The notes beneath the pieces are model-generated. The model searched no databases, had not been told where the DNA came from, and saw only the letters and a list, made by a program, of their open reading frames with translations. 41,100 bases of DNA from Irineochytrium annulatum (lineage: Eukaryota; Chytridiomycota; Chytridiomycetes; Chytridiales; Chytridiaceae): the NCBI GenBank assembly GCA_027600665.1, contig JADGJL010000113.1, positions 1 to 41,100 on the forward strand, in the 5' to 3' direction. The position numbers and the translations under genes were made by a program. The stretch's first letter is position 1. Every line of letters begins with the position of its first letter. Shown here piece by piece: positions 1 to 10,215 of the stretch.

Positions 1-441
1 GGGGGGGGACGTCGTCACTAAGTAAGGCTAACTAACTAAGCACTAATCTAAGATGAAGGGGCTGAGAAAAGGAAAAGAGAAGGAAGGGGATGAGAAAGGG
101 AAAAGGTGAGTGCGTGTGGTGAGGATCGGGTGCGGGGACGACGGGCACAAGGTGAGTACAGGGGCGCTGGCCGGACTGGAAAAAATGGACGGGCAAGGGA
201 TGGGCATCTTTACAAGCCACTGTATTTGGATTGGGCCTCACAACGCAGCCTGTGGTTTGGTATTTGTGCGTTATTTGTGATATTGAAAACTCGACAGAGA
301 TACGAAAAGGTTTATAAACATACGAATGGTATGTTTATAAACCTTTTTTACATTTTTTACGTTTATTTACATTTTTTACATTTTTTTTTTACATTTTTTC
401 CACTTTTTTCCACTTTTTTACATTTTTACATTCATCACCCA
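1..441. repeat. AT-rich low-complexity region with imperfect ACATTTTTT tandem repeats
   Basis: The first eight bases are a G run, which may be an assembly edge. From about 348 to 431 the plus strand is a chain of imperfect units of the form ACATTTTTT, with CACTTTTTT variants, at a period of roughly 9-11 bases. No gene is recognised here. Open frames across it are only long because the repeat lacks stops in one frame. A perfect hairpin (listed separately) sits just before the repeat. Confidence 0.7.
305..347. repeat. Perfect 19-bp inverted repeat (hairpin)
   Basis: The 19-base arm at 305-323 is the exact reverse complement of 329-347, separated by a five-base spacer (GAATG). The arms contain TTTATAAA. 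It could be the end or core of a small palindromic transposable element, a cruciform-forming site, or a transcription end signal running into the following T-rich stretch. None of these can be decided from sequence alone. Confidence 0.85.
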
Positions 442-681
442 CTAATCTAAGTCCGAGTCTGAATTGTTTAATATTTCCGTGTTTATTGAACTCCCATTTG
501 ATAATGCGTCCCAACGACCTTGACTCTCCTCTTCATTCTCTTTATTTTCATTCTCCTCGTTATTCTCCTCGTTATTCTCATTCTCATTCTCACAAAATAC
601 ATAACTGAAACCTTCTGGGATACCTACATCCTCATACGGCCCTCTCGTCATAAATCCATACGGTTCTTGCTTTAATACCAT
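442..681 (-). CDS. Orphan ORF with acidic Asn/Glu-rich tract (doubtful)
   Basis: An open frame reads leftward from an ATG at 681 to a stop at 442, about 79 residues. The frame continues upstream to 702 without another ATG. The N-terminal part is ordinary sequence (MVLKQEPYGFM), the middle is a Glu/Asn repeat encoded by a simple CTCATT/CTCGTT-type repeat, and the tail is acidic (SDSDLD). It could be the last exon of a decayed transposon protein, whose C-termini are often acidic, or a chance ORF. I do not recognise a family, and the AT-rich context argues against a normal host gene. Confidence 0.2.
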   Translation of the reverse strand: MVLKQEPYGFMTRGPYEDVGIPEGFSYVFCENENENNEENNEENENKENEEESQGRWDALSNGSSINTEILNNSDSDLD

Positions 682-695
682 TCTATAATGGTATT
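674..695. repeat. Short inverted repeat (9-bp arms, 4-base loop)
   Basis: AATACCATT at 674-682 and AATGGTATT at 687-695 are perfect reverse complements around CTAT. It lies at the start of the orphan ORF and is the second hairpin in this AT-rich block. No function is assigned. Confidence 0.6.
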
Positions 696-702
696 TACCC
701 AA

Positions 703-897
703 ACTTATTATAAACGAGAAGAATTAAGATGTTTAGTTATTGCGAGCCTCTGCTCACGAATTAAAACATGTTTCTGAATGTGAATGGCGACTGGTCCTCT
801 TTTCTCCGTATCACTCGGCACGGTGATCATCGTATGACTTCCTTGCGCAAATGATTCGTCCTTCAGTTGTCTTTACCGAAGATCCATTCATCATTCT
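703..897. other. Spacer without recognisable gene
   Basis: This stretch lies between the orphan ORF and the 3' end of the nuclease-kinase pseudogene. I see no conserved coding signal, RNA gene or strong repeat in it. Confidence 0.5.
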
Positions 898-2292
898 CTA
901 TTCATCATCCAGGTCCATTTCCTCGACTTGCTGCAGCTCTTCGTCAAACTTCTGGTTGTCTTTGGAAAGCTCTGACATCCCGAAATCAATCTGCGGTACC
1001 CTTCTGTCCATCGTACAAAAAGTTCCTCGCCGCTACATCATTATGCAGGACACCTTGCTCGTGCAATTGTTTAAGAGCATTTGCACATAGTTCACGGACT
1101 TTTTGTGTCCCAAGTCTCTTGCAGACACTCTTGTCGATAGGCTGCCCCCCGTCGCTTATCATGAGAACATTCAGAATACCCCAGACTGTTCCAATCGCGT
1201 GTTGTCTGGGGACCCAGACACCTTGTATAGATTTCAAGGCCTTATATATCTTCTTTTCGTTGTCCAACAAGCCGCTGGCTTCCCGCTGCTTCATATCCAC
1301 CGATTTGCATATCATCGCTTGACCGAGGTATATACACTTCGTCACGGCGGCTTTTCCATGATGTAGTATCTGAATCCAATGTATGTCGTCGGGGTTAATC
1401 TCCAGGTCCATCTGCGTGGTTTGAGCAATATTTTTAGGCGGCGGTGAAGTGAGAGCCGGTCGCGTGGGTGGAGTGCCTCCACGTGACGTAGCTCTAGATG
1501 GTTGCGGCGAGGCATACAACCAGTTCGGCTGTAAAAGAACTGCCAAATAGGCGGCCAGGACGTTGATATTGCCGTTACGATGGAGAATCGGTGGTGACAC
1601 CTCGATCGTCTTGTTAACCTTGCCGCGCCAAAAAAAACCACGTATATCGGTGCGTTGATAGTGCACCGTATCGAAGAAGGTTCAAAGTCATATATCCGTA
1701 AACCTGGTGAAGAGCCTTCATAATCTTCGAGGTAGGTTGATGCTTGTGAAGGCCGTACTCGCGGATCAAGTCACCACATGTTTTGAAAGCCCACCAAGTC
1801 TTGTACTCGATGAGAAACTTGCACTTTGCGCCCGTGTCCGTATTGGCCGTGAAAATAAAATCGGGATCCGCAACCACTGATTTGTTCCCTTCAACCTGGC
1901 GAAAAATGCTGTTTCCATCTGCGATCGTCTGATAGAGTCTCTCCACATGCCGAAGTAGCGTCAGGTGTGAAGCGTAGTGCAAGTTGAATTCATTTGAGAG
2001 GGGAACTAGTCCTGAAGGTGAGATTTCCGGTCTCGTGCGGCGATACGGTCGATTGAACAAACGTTTCCCACTGATCCCAATGTATCAAGTTCTCCAGATC
2101 CGTCCTTGCCGCAGCAGATGACGTGGTTGCCTCTGACGACTTCGACTGCAATTCACTCAGGTCCGGTATGACGATCTCATTGAGATAATCCTTGATAGTG
2201 AATTGGTCGTCCCCTCTCTTCTCCTTTCTCTTCGCCTTCTTCCGCTCACGAGCTGGGGCTGTCTGGTCTTTCCTCTTCGACGGATGGGCCAT
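898..2292 (-). pseudogene. Frameshifted PD-(D/E)XK nuclease + protein kinase gene, Crinkler-effector-like
   Basis: Reading leftward from ATG 2292, the N-terminus has a basic stretch (SKRK...RERKKAKRKEKR) that looks like a nuclear localisation signal. The next block has the PD-(D/E)XK nuclease pattern: PDF near 1875, then EYK near 1810. A kinase domain follows, with a candidate beta-3 Lys (MICKSVDM), the catalytic loop HNDVAARN at 1024-1047 and the DFG triplet at 979-987. The C-terminus is acidic and ends at a stop at 898-900. The coding blocks lie in different frames: a shift between about 2060 and 1990, another at an eight-base A run at 1630-1637, and a third between the catalytic loop and DFG. 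I found no plausible introns to explain them. Nuclease-kinase fusions are known among Crinkler (CRN)-type effectors of oomycetes and chytrids, so that link is family knowledge; the LFLAK-type CRN header is not seen. Assembly indels at the homopolymer could explain one break, but probably not all three. Confidence 0.7.
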
Positions 2293-3374
2293 ATGCCAGA
2301 AACCTAATTTTGCGGCTTGTTTGTGGGCGACTCCACAAAAAAGACGTGTTACAAGCTGTCAATCATTGGGGTGACGGCCACATTATTTTTCAGTTTTGAA
2401 TGATATCCTGTGGCGACTGTCAGATATCGCACGAAGGCCATTTAGCAATCAGCTCCTGGCTCCTCCTTTGTCAGCGTCAGATCACTGTTCACTCCGGATG
2501 CGGCGGACAATTAGGATGCGTGACCGTCGTGTTGGCCCACGGGTCGTCAACAGCGACCAACGGCCGTCGCAACTAAATCTGGAGAAGGGTGGTAGTGTTT
2601 CGCCACGTCGTCCTTGTAGGCACTCAGACGTGGAGACAAGGAGATCGGTTCGGCCTTAAAGGACGAGCTGAAGGCCGTTCGGTCCCTCATGGTGCTGGTG
2701 TAGAATCGCCACGTTGTCGGGCACTGCAAGCTCTCTTTGCGCTTGGGGAGAAAACATACGCACGGATTGGGTCATTCACGATCTTCTGTGGCGCTGGGCA
2801 CTTGAACCTCTACCATGCTACACGGTGACGGTCGGGCGTTAACCGCCGCTCAACTGTGCACTGCCAGTTTGGATATGTCCCCTCCGTGCCGACTTCAGCC
2901 TCGCATAATTACATACTTGCCGTTACCCGGCCCCTCGCTGCTTTACTTTCCCGCACGTCTTCCTGTGAGTCTTTGTCCTGTGTGTTCCCATTTGCGCCGA
3001 ACCCCACTGGCGACTTCGAAGGATTCTCTGGAGCGTTGGGGTTGGCCTGAGTGATTTCTGATCGTTGCTGGCATTGTCAGTGATACCAACCTGTGGGCGC
3101 GGTTAGGAGATTAGCGGTGACTAGGAGTAGCGGGAAGGGTGAACGATAGCTATGTTGGGCCGGGTGGGCGCACTGCCGGCCTCAAGGGCTCGGCGTATAT
3201 TTTACCCTCGGTGCTGTACGTCTTCCCGCAAGCTGCTTGGGAACTGAAAGTGTGGTTGGCAAGGTATAATTCATGTGTACTATTACAATGTAGATCTGCT
3301 GAACTCGTATGCATTACAATGAACTCCGCTGCAGAAATCCTATGTATATCCACATGTGCTGCAAGCGTCTGATT
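2293..3374. other. Intergenic region, no recognisable gene
   Basis: About 1.1 kb between the start of the nuclease-kinase pseudogene and the 3' end of cyclase gene A. The open frames here are short, overlap on both strands and match nothing I recognise. The left edge should hold the former promoter of the pseudogene and the right edge the 3' UTR of gene A. It could include decayed transposon sequence, but I see no terminal repeats. Confidence 0.5.
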
Positions 3375-6300
3375 TTAACACTCAACCCATCGCAGAAAAA
3401 CCATCGTGCCGATATCCTTAAAAATTTGCCGCGCCATATTTCTGTATGCGGCATCTTCGGAGTATTTCCCGACAAAGCCGCTCAAGACCCCTTTAATCAA
3501 ACGCAAGTAATCTATCTCGGCTCGGCGCTTCTTAGCTCGGAGCTTTGTCTTCAAACGACGGGCACCTGCTCTTGCTCTTCCTTGTAGCGCGAGGTTTATT
3601 GCAAAGAAACCTTGCAAGGCCCAATACGCGATCGAATCGTTTTTCATCTTCAATGTCTTGGCCGTGAGCCGCAACATCACACGTCGGGTCCTCGTTAGAC
3701 TCTCGTCACTCCATCCCTCTAGCTTCGTGCCCTCCCCGTTTTTTCCAGGGATCTGTATCCCGGAACGAACCGGGTCGAACGAAATGACTGCCACCAAATA
3801 GGCCATTATAACAAACTCCACGTTTGCAAAGCCTGGCGTTTTAAGGTCGAGGTTCTGCTCACCCAGCTCGAGGGAACTCAAAACCTTGTCAAAATCACCT
3901 GAATAGACCTCTGCCCAAGCAACGCACAAATGCGGGAGTACCCCCGCATAGTTGAAAGCTCTGCTGTGGGGCTCAAACTCCAAGACAAGCCGCTCGATTT
4001 CGCCCCTATCCCGTCCCCTACAGAGAGCAATCCTCAGTGCTGATGCCGCCACGTAGAATTGCAAGAACTTGCTTGAATTCAGCTGCTGGGTTTCTACGAA
4101 CTTCGGGTAGGCGACCCTTTCCACATAGCTCAAGTCACCGGCCAGGTATGCTACACCGGAAGAGTGATACGAGCACACGGCGGCCGACGCAGCATCGCCT
4201 CTCATTGTGCAAAACGCGACATATTTCTCCATGTACGTCACCATCATGTATATGTTATTATTGATGGTGCCTAGATTGAATGTATCAGTCAAGACCGTCA
4301 TGTTGATTGCAATGTACTGACAATTGTACGCAAGGCTGTAATAACACACAGGGTTGGTGATTTCAAGGCGTGTGGCAGCCTTGTAAAGGATAGGCCGCAT
4401 TATTGGCGAAAAGTATTGTGAATAATACGTAAATTTCAACAAACAGAGGGACCTAGTGGTCGTTAGACTCAGCAAACCGCACCGTTTATACTTACAGCAA
4501 AGCTTTATCGTTATGCATCAGGAGCAGATTCAAAAAATTATACAAAATCAGCTCGCAATCGCGTAGAGAGAAGGACACATCCCGCGCGACGCAATTTAGC
4601 ATGCCCATGTACGCCATCTTTCTTAACTGAAAGAACTCATCGGGCTCGCGGTACTTGACGGGACTTTTAAGCTTCCTGCCACCGGAGGTGATGATCCAAA
4701 GCTTCAGGGTTTTGAGCTTTGCAGACCCTATCGCTCGAGAGTACTCCCTCTTGTTCTGCGGCCATTTCTTGCCGTCGAGAAGCTCTAAAGCGTTGATAGC
4801 GGCGATCTTCTCCTTTGGGTATGTGTCAAGGACGGAGTAACCAGCGCACAGGTGGGACTGCCATCGTGCTCGGCGCAAGGGCTTTATCTCCGGGTTATTG
4901 CCGCCTTCATGTAGATCGGAAAGGAACTGGATAAGTGATTCAAGGATGCGTATGCCTTCAACACAATGGAAGTTTTTAATCAGTCGGCATCTGTTATTAC
5001 ATGATCAGATTGTAATAGATTTTTGATGTGACTCTCTTACCCTAGAACATCTCGGTAATGAATGATTTTATCCACATCGCCTGTTCTGGAATAGTGAAAC
5101 TCGATTGACGGCAGGAGTGTGTCTTGGTTCTCATCGCTTAGTAGCCCTTCTAAAACACCCGCGACATGCTTGTTCATGGACCTTCTCTCGGCAAACGATA
5201 GCGAGTCGTAGATTGCGTTCAAGATGCCGATGTGCCGGAAGGCGAGCCTTACGCCGTCGGTCCCTGCAGGCTCGTCACTGCGTCGTTCAAGCGAGTCTTC
5301 AGACGCCGCATCAACGCCCAAAGCCTCCTGTGGGCCGTTAGGGAAGAGGAGGAAAAAGTAGATGTCGCTCTCCATCATGAGCTGCAAAGCCTCCTCCTCT
5401 GAGATTTGCAGCTTAAGGATATCGAGCACGTCGGCGAGAACAAAGTACTGCGAAAAAACGTCAGTCATACAGCTACGAGCAGCGGCATGCGGATTACCTG
5501 TCCCAAAATTGAGGCCGCTTTTAGCATTCGTTGAAAGTCGCGGTTGAGGCGGTCAAACTGAAAGAGGACCGCCGCGCTAAGATCAGAAAGAATGGAGTCA
5601 GCGCCAGCGCTGGTGCTGCGGACTTGTAGCTGGTGGTCGTCCGTAGTGATCAAATCAGTCCCAATTTTTGCAACCACCACCTCAAGGGTTAGCTGCAGGA
5701 ACAGTGGATTTCCGCTTGTCTTCAAATAGATTGCCTTTGTAATATCTGGGTCAATACTCTCTATGTGCAGCGTCAACCGTTTAAGCTTCCATTCCTGGCG
5801 AAATTTTTTAAAACACTATTCACGGTATCCGATTCCCTACAATCATTTGTAAAGCGTCCGATTCAGACAGGCCACCTAAAACGAGGTGATCCGTTGTAGG
5901 CAGTGCAACAACTCCGTCCATTGCCTTGTTTTTACAATCCTTCAACGGTCTTGACAAAATTTGCAGGAAGATCTTCGCGACTTAGCTCAGTTTCTTTTAG
6001 CTGGGCCGAGTTACCTTTGGACAAAACTTTGAGATCGCTGAGAGAACGTCTAACGTGCTCGAGTCGAGCCATTGAGTGTCATCAAAGATTAGAACAGCCG
6101 CCGTATCTTCAACGAACGCCGTAATGATTTTAGTGAGAATCGATGTTAGCAGATTATTTCGAGCGGGTCCATCCAGCGCCCGTGTCCTGTCAGTATCCTC
6201 CATGGTCCAACTTGGCAAAACTACGGCCAGTAGCGGTGCAAGATTAACATCGACGCCGGCCCGTCTCATAAGCTTTTGGAGTGCTTCGTTTGTGTAGTCA

Positions 6301-8591
6301 CTCGCGGCGACGTCATCCTTAGATACAGTTCCAGTGCTCAACATTCGAAGAGACATCGATATGCTGGAACGCCGGTCTAACATATTGTATAAGCGCCTAG
6401 GGATGGCGTCATGCTTGCTGGCCGCGTCCGTCGTTGCGCAATGATGAATTATGAACGCAATTAGAGGCTGGAGGCCATGAAAGGGCGTCCATTGGTCTTT
6501 CTCGGTGCCTGTTAAATCGTTATATTGATGTAAAAGCTGTCACCGACAAACCCTGCGTAAGGCAAGTAGGAACTCGGGCCGCGCGGGCCAATTCCATCAA
6601 GTAGTTGGCGAGGGACGACTTCCCGAGCCCGCTTGAAGCCTCGACGAAAACAACGGCCCGCCCTGATTCCCGCCAGCTTTCGAACCTTTCAGAGATGAGC
6701 CCCCTTTCCTGCTGATACCCAAAGGTAGTCTGCTTCTCAATGTAATTCTTGGGTTGATGTTCAAACTTTCGCGAGTCGTTCGCTGACTCAACGAAAGCCG
6801 GAACTCCGAAAACTGACAGCGGACGGGTCTTGCCCTTTACCTTGACATTTCCGAGACTCACTATCGGCATTATAAGCTTTATGTGCTCCTGGGTGACCTC
6901 ATCGACGACAATAAGACCCTCCTTCCTGGCGGTACCCATGAGGCGGGCCGCGGTGATTACGACGTCGCCTACACTAGAGTAAATGTCACGAAAGAAAGAG
7001 TGGATTTACCAAGATGACTCGTTTCACTACGGTATTCGTTGCCAACCGATGTGAAGAGGATTTCGCCTGTGGCCATAGCAATAGCTGGGCTAATGTGAGC
7101 TAGCGCATTATCTTGGTGCAACTGCTTCTGGAACTCCAACATCGACAAAACACATTTCTCGCTGTTATTGATATGAGTGTGGGGCGGCAGTCCGAACAGT
7201 GCGAGTAAAGTTTGGCCTTTGTCATCAACTGCAACGTTGTTAAGTCACAACGTCGCGATTGACGATCCTTACCAGCGTACTGCTGAAAGATGCCTCCATA
7301 CTTCCGCAGTGCTCTCAGGAAGCACATCGCGACCTTTTGTACAATAGCAGCATCAAATGGAAAGTTTAGGCCAACAAAAACTGTTGTCACGGAGCGGAAT
7401 TCGGCGCCAACGTGCACCGTATGAGACTGATCGCCCTCAGCGTCACTAAGCGCTTTCTCGGCCTTAATTTTTAACTGGTAGCTCGAAAGCGTGCTCAATG
7501 CAGTGTCAAGACGGCGCTTTGTCGATTCGTTGAGAAACTTCCCCAGAAAGCTGTCATCAGGAGGCAGCTGACTTGACAGCGAGAGAGCTGTCGAGGCCGG
7601 TCTATTGAGGCTCAGATACTCTTTGGCAATAGCAGTCGCCTCAGTGTTCGAGTTGAAGTGCAGCACCTGGTCCGCTAGGGTCTCTACCGCATGGGCGTTG
7701 AAGATACAATGTTCCCCTGACGAGCACGTCGTCGCCGCACGGATCTTCACCCCAGCATCCTCCAACGTCCCTACAGCAATGGTTGTAACGCCAACTTCTC
7801 CGTGCTTCGTAGCGTCTAAGATTGCTCCCAACGCCACCATGCATTCACCGTGAATGAAATAGTCCATACGATGCTCGAAATCGCCCACGATTACGCGTGC
7901 AACCTCGCCCGCTGTAATAGCGCAGTGCAACCGGAGCTGGGTCACACGGGTTTCCGCGTCGTCTTGATCCGTTGCGCGTTCGTCATGATTGCCGTTGATG
8001 ATGGCGCTTCGTTCCGCAAGCTTCATATCCAAATTCATGACAGGGTGCGCCGACATGATGTGCAAACAGCACGCAATCGCCCGTAGAATAATCTGGCCCT
8101 CCGGCTCCTGGGAATATGCACTAGAGAATGTCACGAGCACCGCGTCACCTAGTTTTGCCACGTTTAGAACGGCGGATGGCAACTGGCAGCGGTCGTTTTA
8201 CCTAAAAACTTCACTATATCGCCGCTGTACAATGCGATGACATCGATGATCTAAAAGGCAGTTAGAACAAGTATTTGCGAAGTGGATGAGGGGTTACCTG
8301 GTTTAGATAGGAGCCAATGGACACGGTAATTATTTCCGACGCCATCTTGCCCAGGAACGTCTTTTAACAAGGGATGACGTTAGCGTGGGTGTACACAACA
8401 AGTAATCAATCCCCACTTACCAAATCTGCCGACATCTTGGAGTAGCCGCTAATGTCCAGCATCATCACGGCCATCCGCTCGCGCGACTCAAAAGCACGGC
8501 CAGAGATCAGAGCCGCGCGGACATCTGCGACGGCGGCCGGGTCGCGGCTTAAGTTGCGAAGGTAGCTGGCCGTGAAACGAGCGACGGCCAT
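3375..8591 (-). CDS. Gene A: soluble adenylyl cyclase-like protein (C1-C2-NTPase-solenoid), 1,565 aa
   Basis: Twelve exons, read leftward: 8591-8421, 8360-8298, 8250-8202, 8148-7273, 7228-7010, 6968-6552, 6508-6015, 5972-5841, 5794-5498, 5447-5041, 4990-4496, 4452-3375; 4,698 nt, all in frame. C1 has both metal-binding Asp residues (D46 in LDISGY, D96 in KFLGDA). C2 has the purine-contact Lys in DDKGQ and keeps the transition-state Arg (R468) but has Ile at 464 where Asn is expected. The NTPase follows, with Walker A EASSGLGKSS and Walker B LIFDDTQWLD. The last half is a helical, TPR-like solenoid ending with ARQIFKDIGTMVFLRW. The start was chosen to match the paralogs; the frame stays open 36 codons upstream to 8699. 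A splits the region of B's first exon into three exons, and lacks three introns B has around the C1-C2 linker and C2, plus B's last two. A small 39-base in-frame intron near 4280-4320 is possible. Family knowledge suggests cytosolic cAMP production; activity is uncertain because of the Asn change. Confidence 0.9.
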
Positions 8592-10215
8592 GTTTCCTGC
8601 TGCAGCCAACACCCAGAACAGGGTGCGTAGAAGCCGAGGGCTTAGCGGGAGGGAGGGGACGGCTGCCAGGCGCTGCGGGCGGGTAGGTGGGACGTTCAAA
8701 AAACGGCTGCCTGTCGATCCTGCGTTGAAGATTTACACCGTCTTTTTTCCTTGTTGATTGTTCTCCCCTTGGAAGTAATTCATGGGAACAAACCATGTCC
8801 TCGGTCCAGCTGGCTCTTCCTCCCATCCGGCAAGATGTAGAAAAGGCTTGTTGCTGTCATGTATTGGAGCGTCTCCCTTCACTTCGTCACCAATGCCAAC
8901 GCCATCATCACAGATCAATGGCCTCCCCTCGCTCGACGCAGCTCCTCACGACCGCGCACGATGCCGGTGGCGTCCTATGGTTAGCGGCCATTGATGGTGG
9001 TGGCTCGCCTGGACCTAACACCTTCGCCTGGCTTCCGTGATCGTCCTTGCCCCCAGCGACCATGTCGGTCGTTCCCTTCGTAGCTTGGCCGAGGGTCTTT
9101 GGTCGCTGAGCTCCCTCATTGACACTTGTAGGCTTCGTCGCAGATGCCGGCGTTCGCGCGGGCTTTCCTGGACATGGGCGAAAAGAGGGGAGCTGGAGTT
9201 ACTGCTGTACGGGTGTCCGCGACGCCGACCCACAGGCGAGCTGAGACCGTGGCGCCGTCGCGGAGAAGGGCTGCGACGCTTCCAAGCCGACGGCGCACGA
9301 GCGGGGTCGCAATCGCACTCTAATGCTTGATGAATGCCAACGACGCGGAGTTGGTCATCATGGACTGTGCTGGAGGTTCGCTACACTGCCGGCGCAGGAG
9401 TGAGTGTCTTTGCGCTAAAGTGCGTCCTGCATGAGGGGGAGATAGCGGATGGCGACAGGGCGGCGGTGGTCAGGATGGACGTGTACTTGTAAGTTGTAAT
9501 TTATTTTCTTCGCTTAGACATGCCGAAAACGCCGTTATGGCGGGACCTGTCGCTTTCAGCCTGTTCAAACAATCCTCTATACTGTTACACTTTCGTTTCC
9601 GCTCCTTGCATACCGCGCGCGAGGCGCTAGCCCTCTTGCTTGGAGTACGCGATTGTCGCTTACATGTAGAAATTTCGGAGGACGGGAGTAGGAGCCGCAC
9701 TTTGAGGAGCTTGAGCTTGAGCGGGATAACTTAAAGGAGGAAGAGTGGGTTGATTAGGGAAGGCAAGTCGCTAGTTGGAGCCGCCTGCTTCGAAGACGAC
9801 AGCTTCTCATGTTTGCTGATTGAATGAGAGAAAAAGCGCACTCAAAAATGGAAAAAATAAAACGAAGCTTACAAGCAACGTTGGCGAAAGCGCCTCCGGT
9901 TTGATATTCTTGCAGGAGAAGTTGTCGGCGTACGTGCGGTGGTTGGATTCGTGATATAGTCAGTCGCTGCATGTAATGGTTTTTGTCCCTGCACGCCACG
10001 CAACTAGGAAGAATGCACTGCAGACTACAGGAACGCATCCGCAGGTTGCTGGCTCACAACCTGCAGGCAAGCCCATCAAACATGTGAGGCGTGCGGGAGG
10101 GAGCGAGTTCGACGGCAATCTGCCCAACCTATGCAAATCTTCAGACGCGTAGATCCGAGCCAAAAAACAGCATTCTGGCCGGTGCCGGCCTCTTCCCCGC
10201 CCTCCAACTCCAGCA
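8592..10215. promoter_or_regulatory. Divergent intergenic spacer between genes A and B
   Basis: Genes A and B are transcribed away from each other across these 1.6 kb, so both promoters should lie here. I see no convincing coding region; the open frames are short and occur on both strands. An ACGCGT box lies 66 bases before the ATG of B (listed separately). The immediate leader of B is C-rich (CCTCTTCCCCGCCCTCC). No RNA gene was recognised. Confidence 0.5.
10145..10150. promoter_or_regulatory. ACGCGT box upstream of gene B (possible MBF/MCB site)
   Basis: ACGCGT lies about 66 bases before the start codon, in the context ATCTTCAGACGCGT. Paralog E has the same hexamer at a similar distance in a similar context. 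In ascomycete yeasts ACGCGT is the MluI cell-cycle box bound by MBF; its use in this organism is inference. The hexamer can occur by chance, and the shared context may simply be homology. Confidence 0.3.

Noticed and set aside
867..1322. Plus-strand open frames over the nuclease-kinase region
   Set aside because: They are antisense to clear kinase motifs (HNDVAARN, DFG) on the minus strand and match no family.
2396..3054. Several plus-strand ORFs of 60-90 codons
   Set aside because: They overlap each other in different frames, lack recognisable domains and have equally long antisense frames; treated as chance.
4280..4330. A small intron in gene A matching the one in B just before the INNN/CNSN segment
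   Set aside because: The frame reads straight through in A and no donor gives the right phase with the obvious acceptor; kept as coding, with the doubt noted.
8592..8699. 36-codon upstream extension of gene A
   Set aside because: The frame is open, but the internal ATG at 8591 aligns with the starts of the paralogs and gives the same metal-Asp position (46); the extension is Pro/Arg/Leu-rich without similarity.
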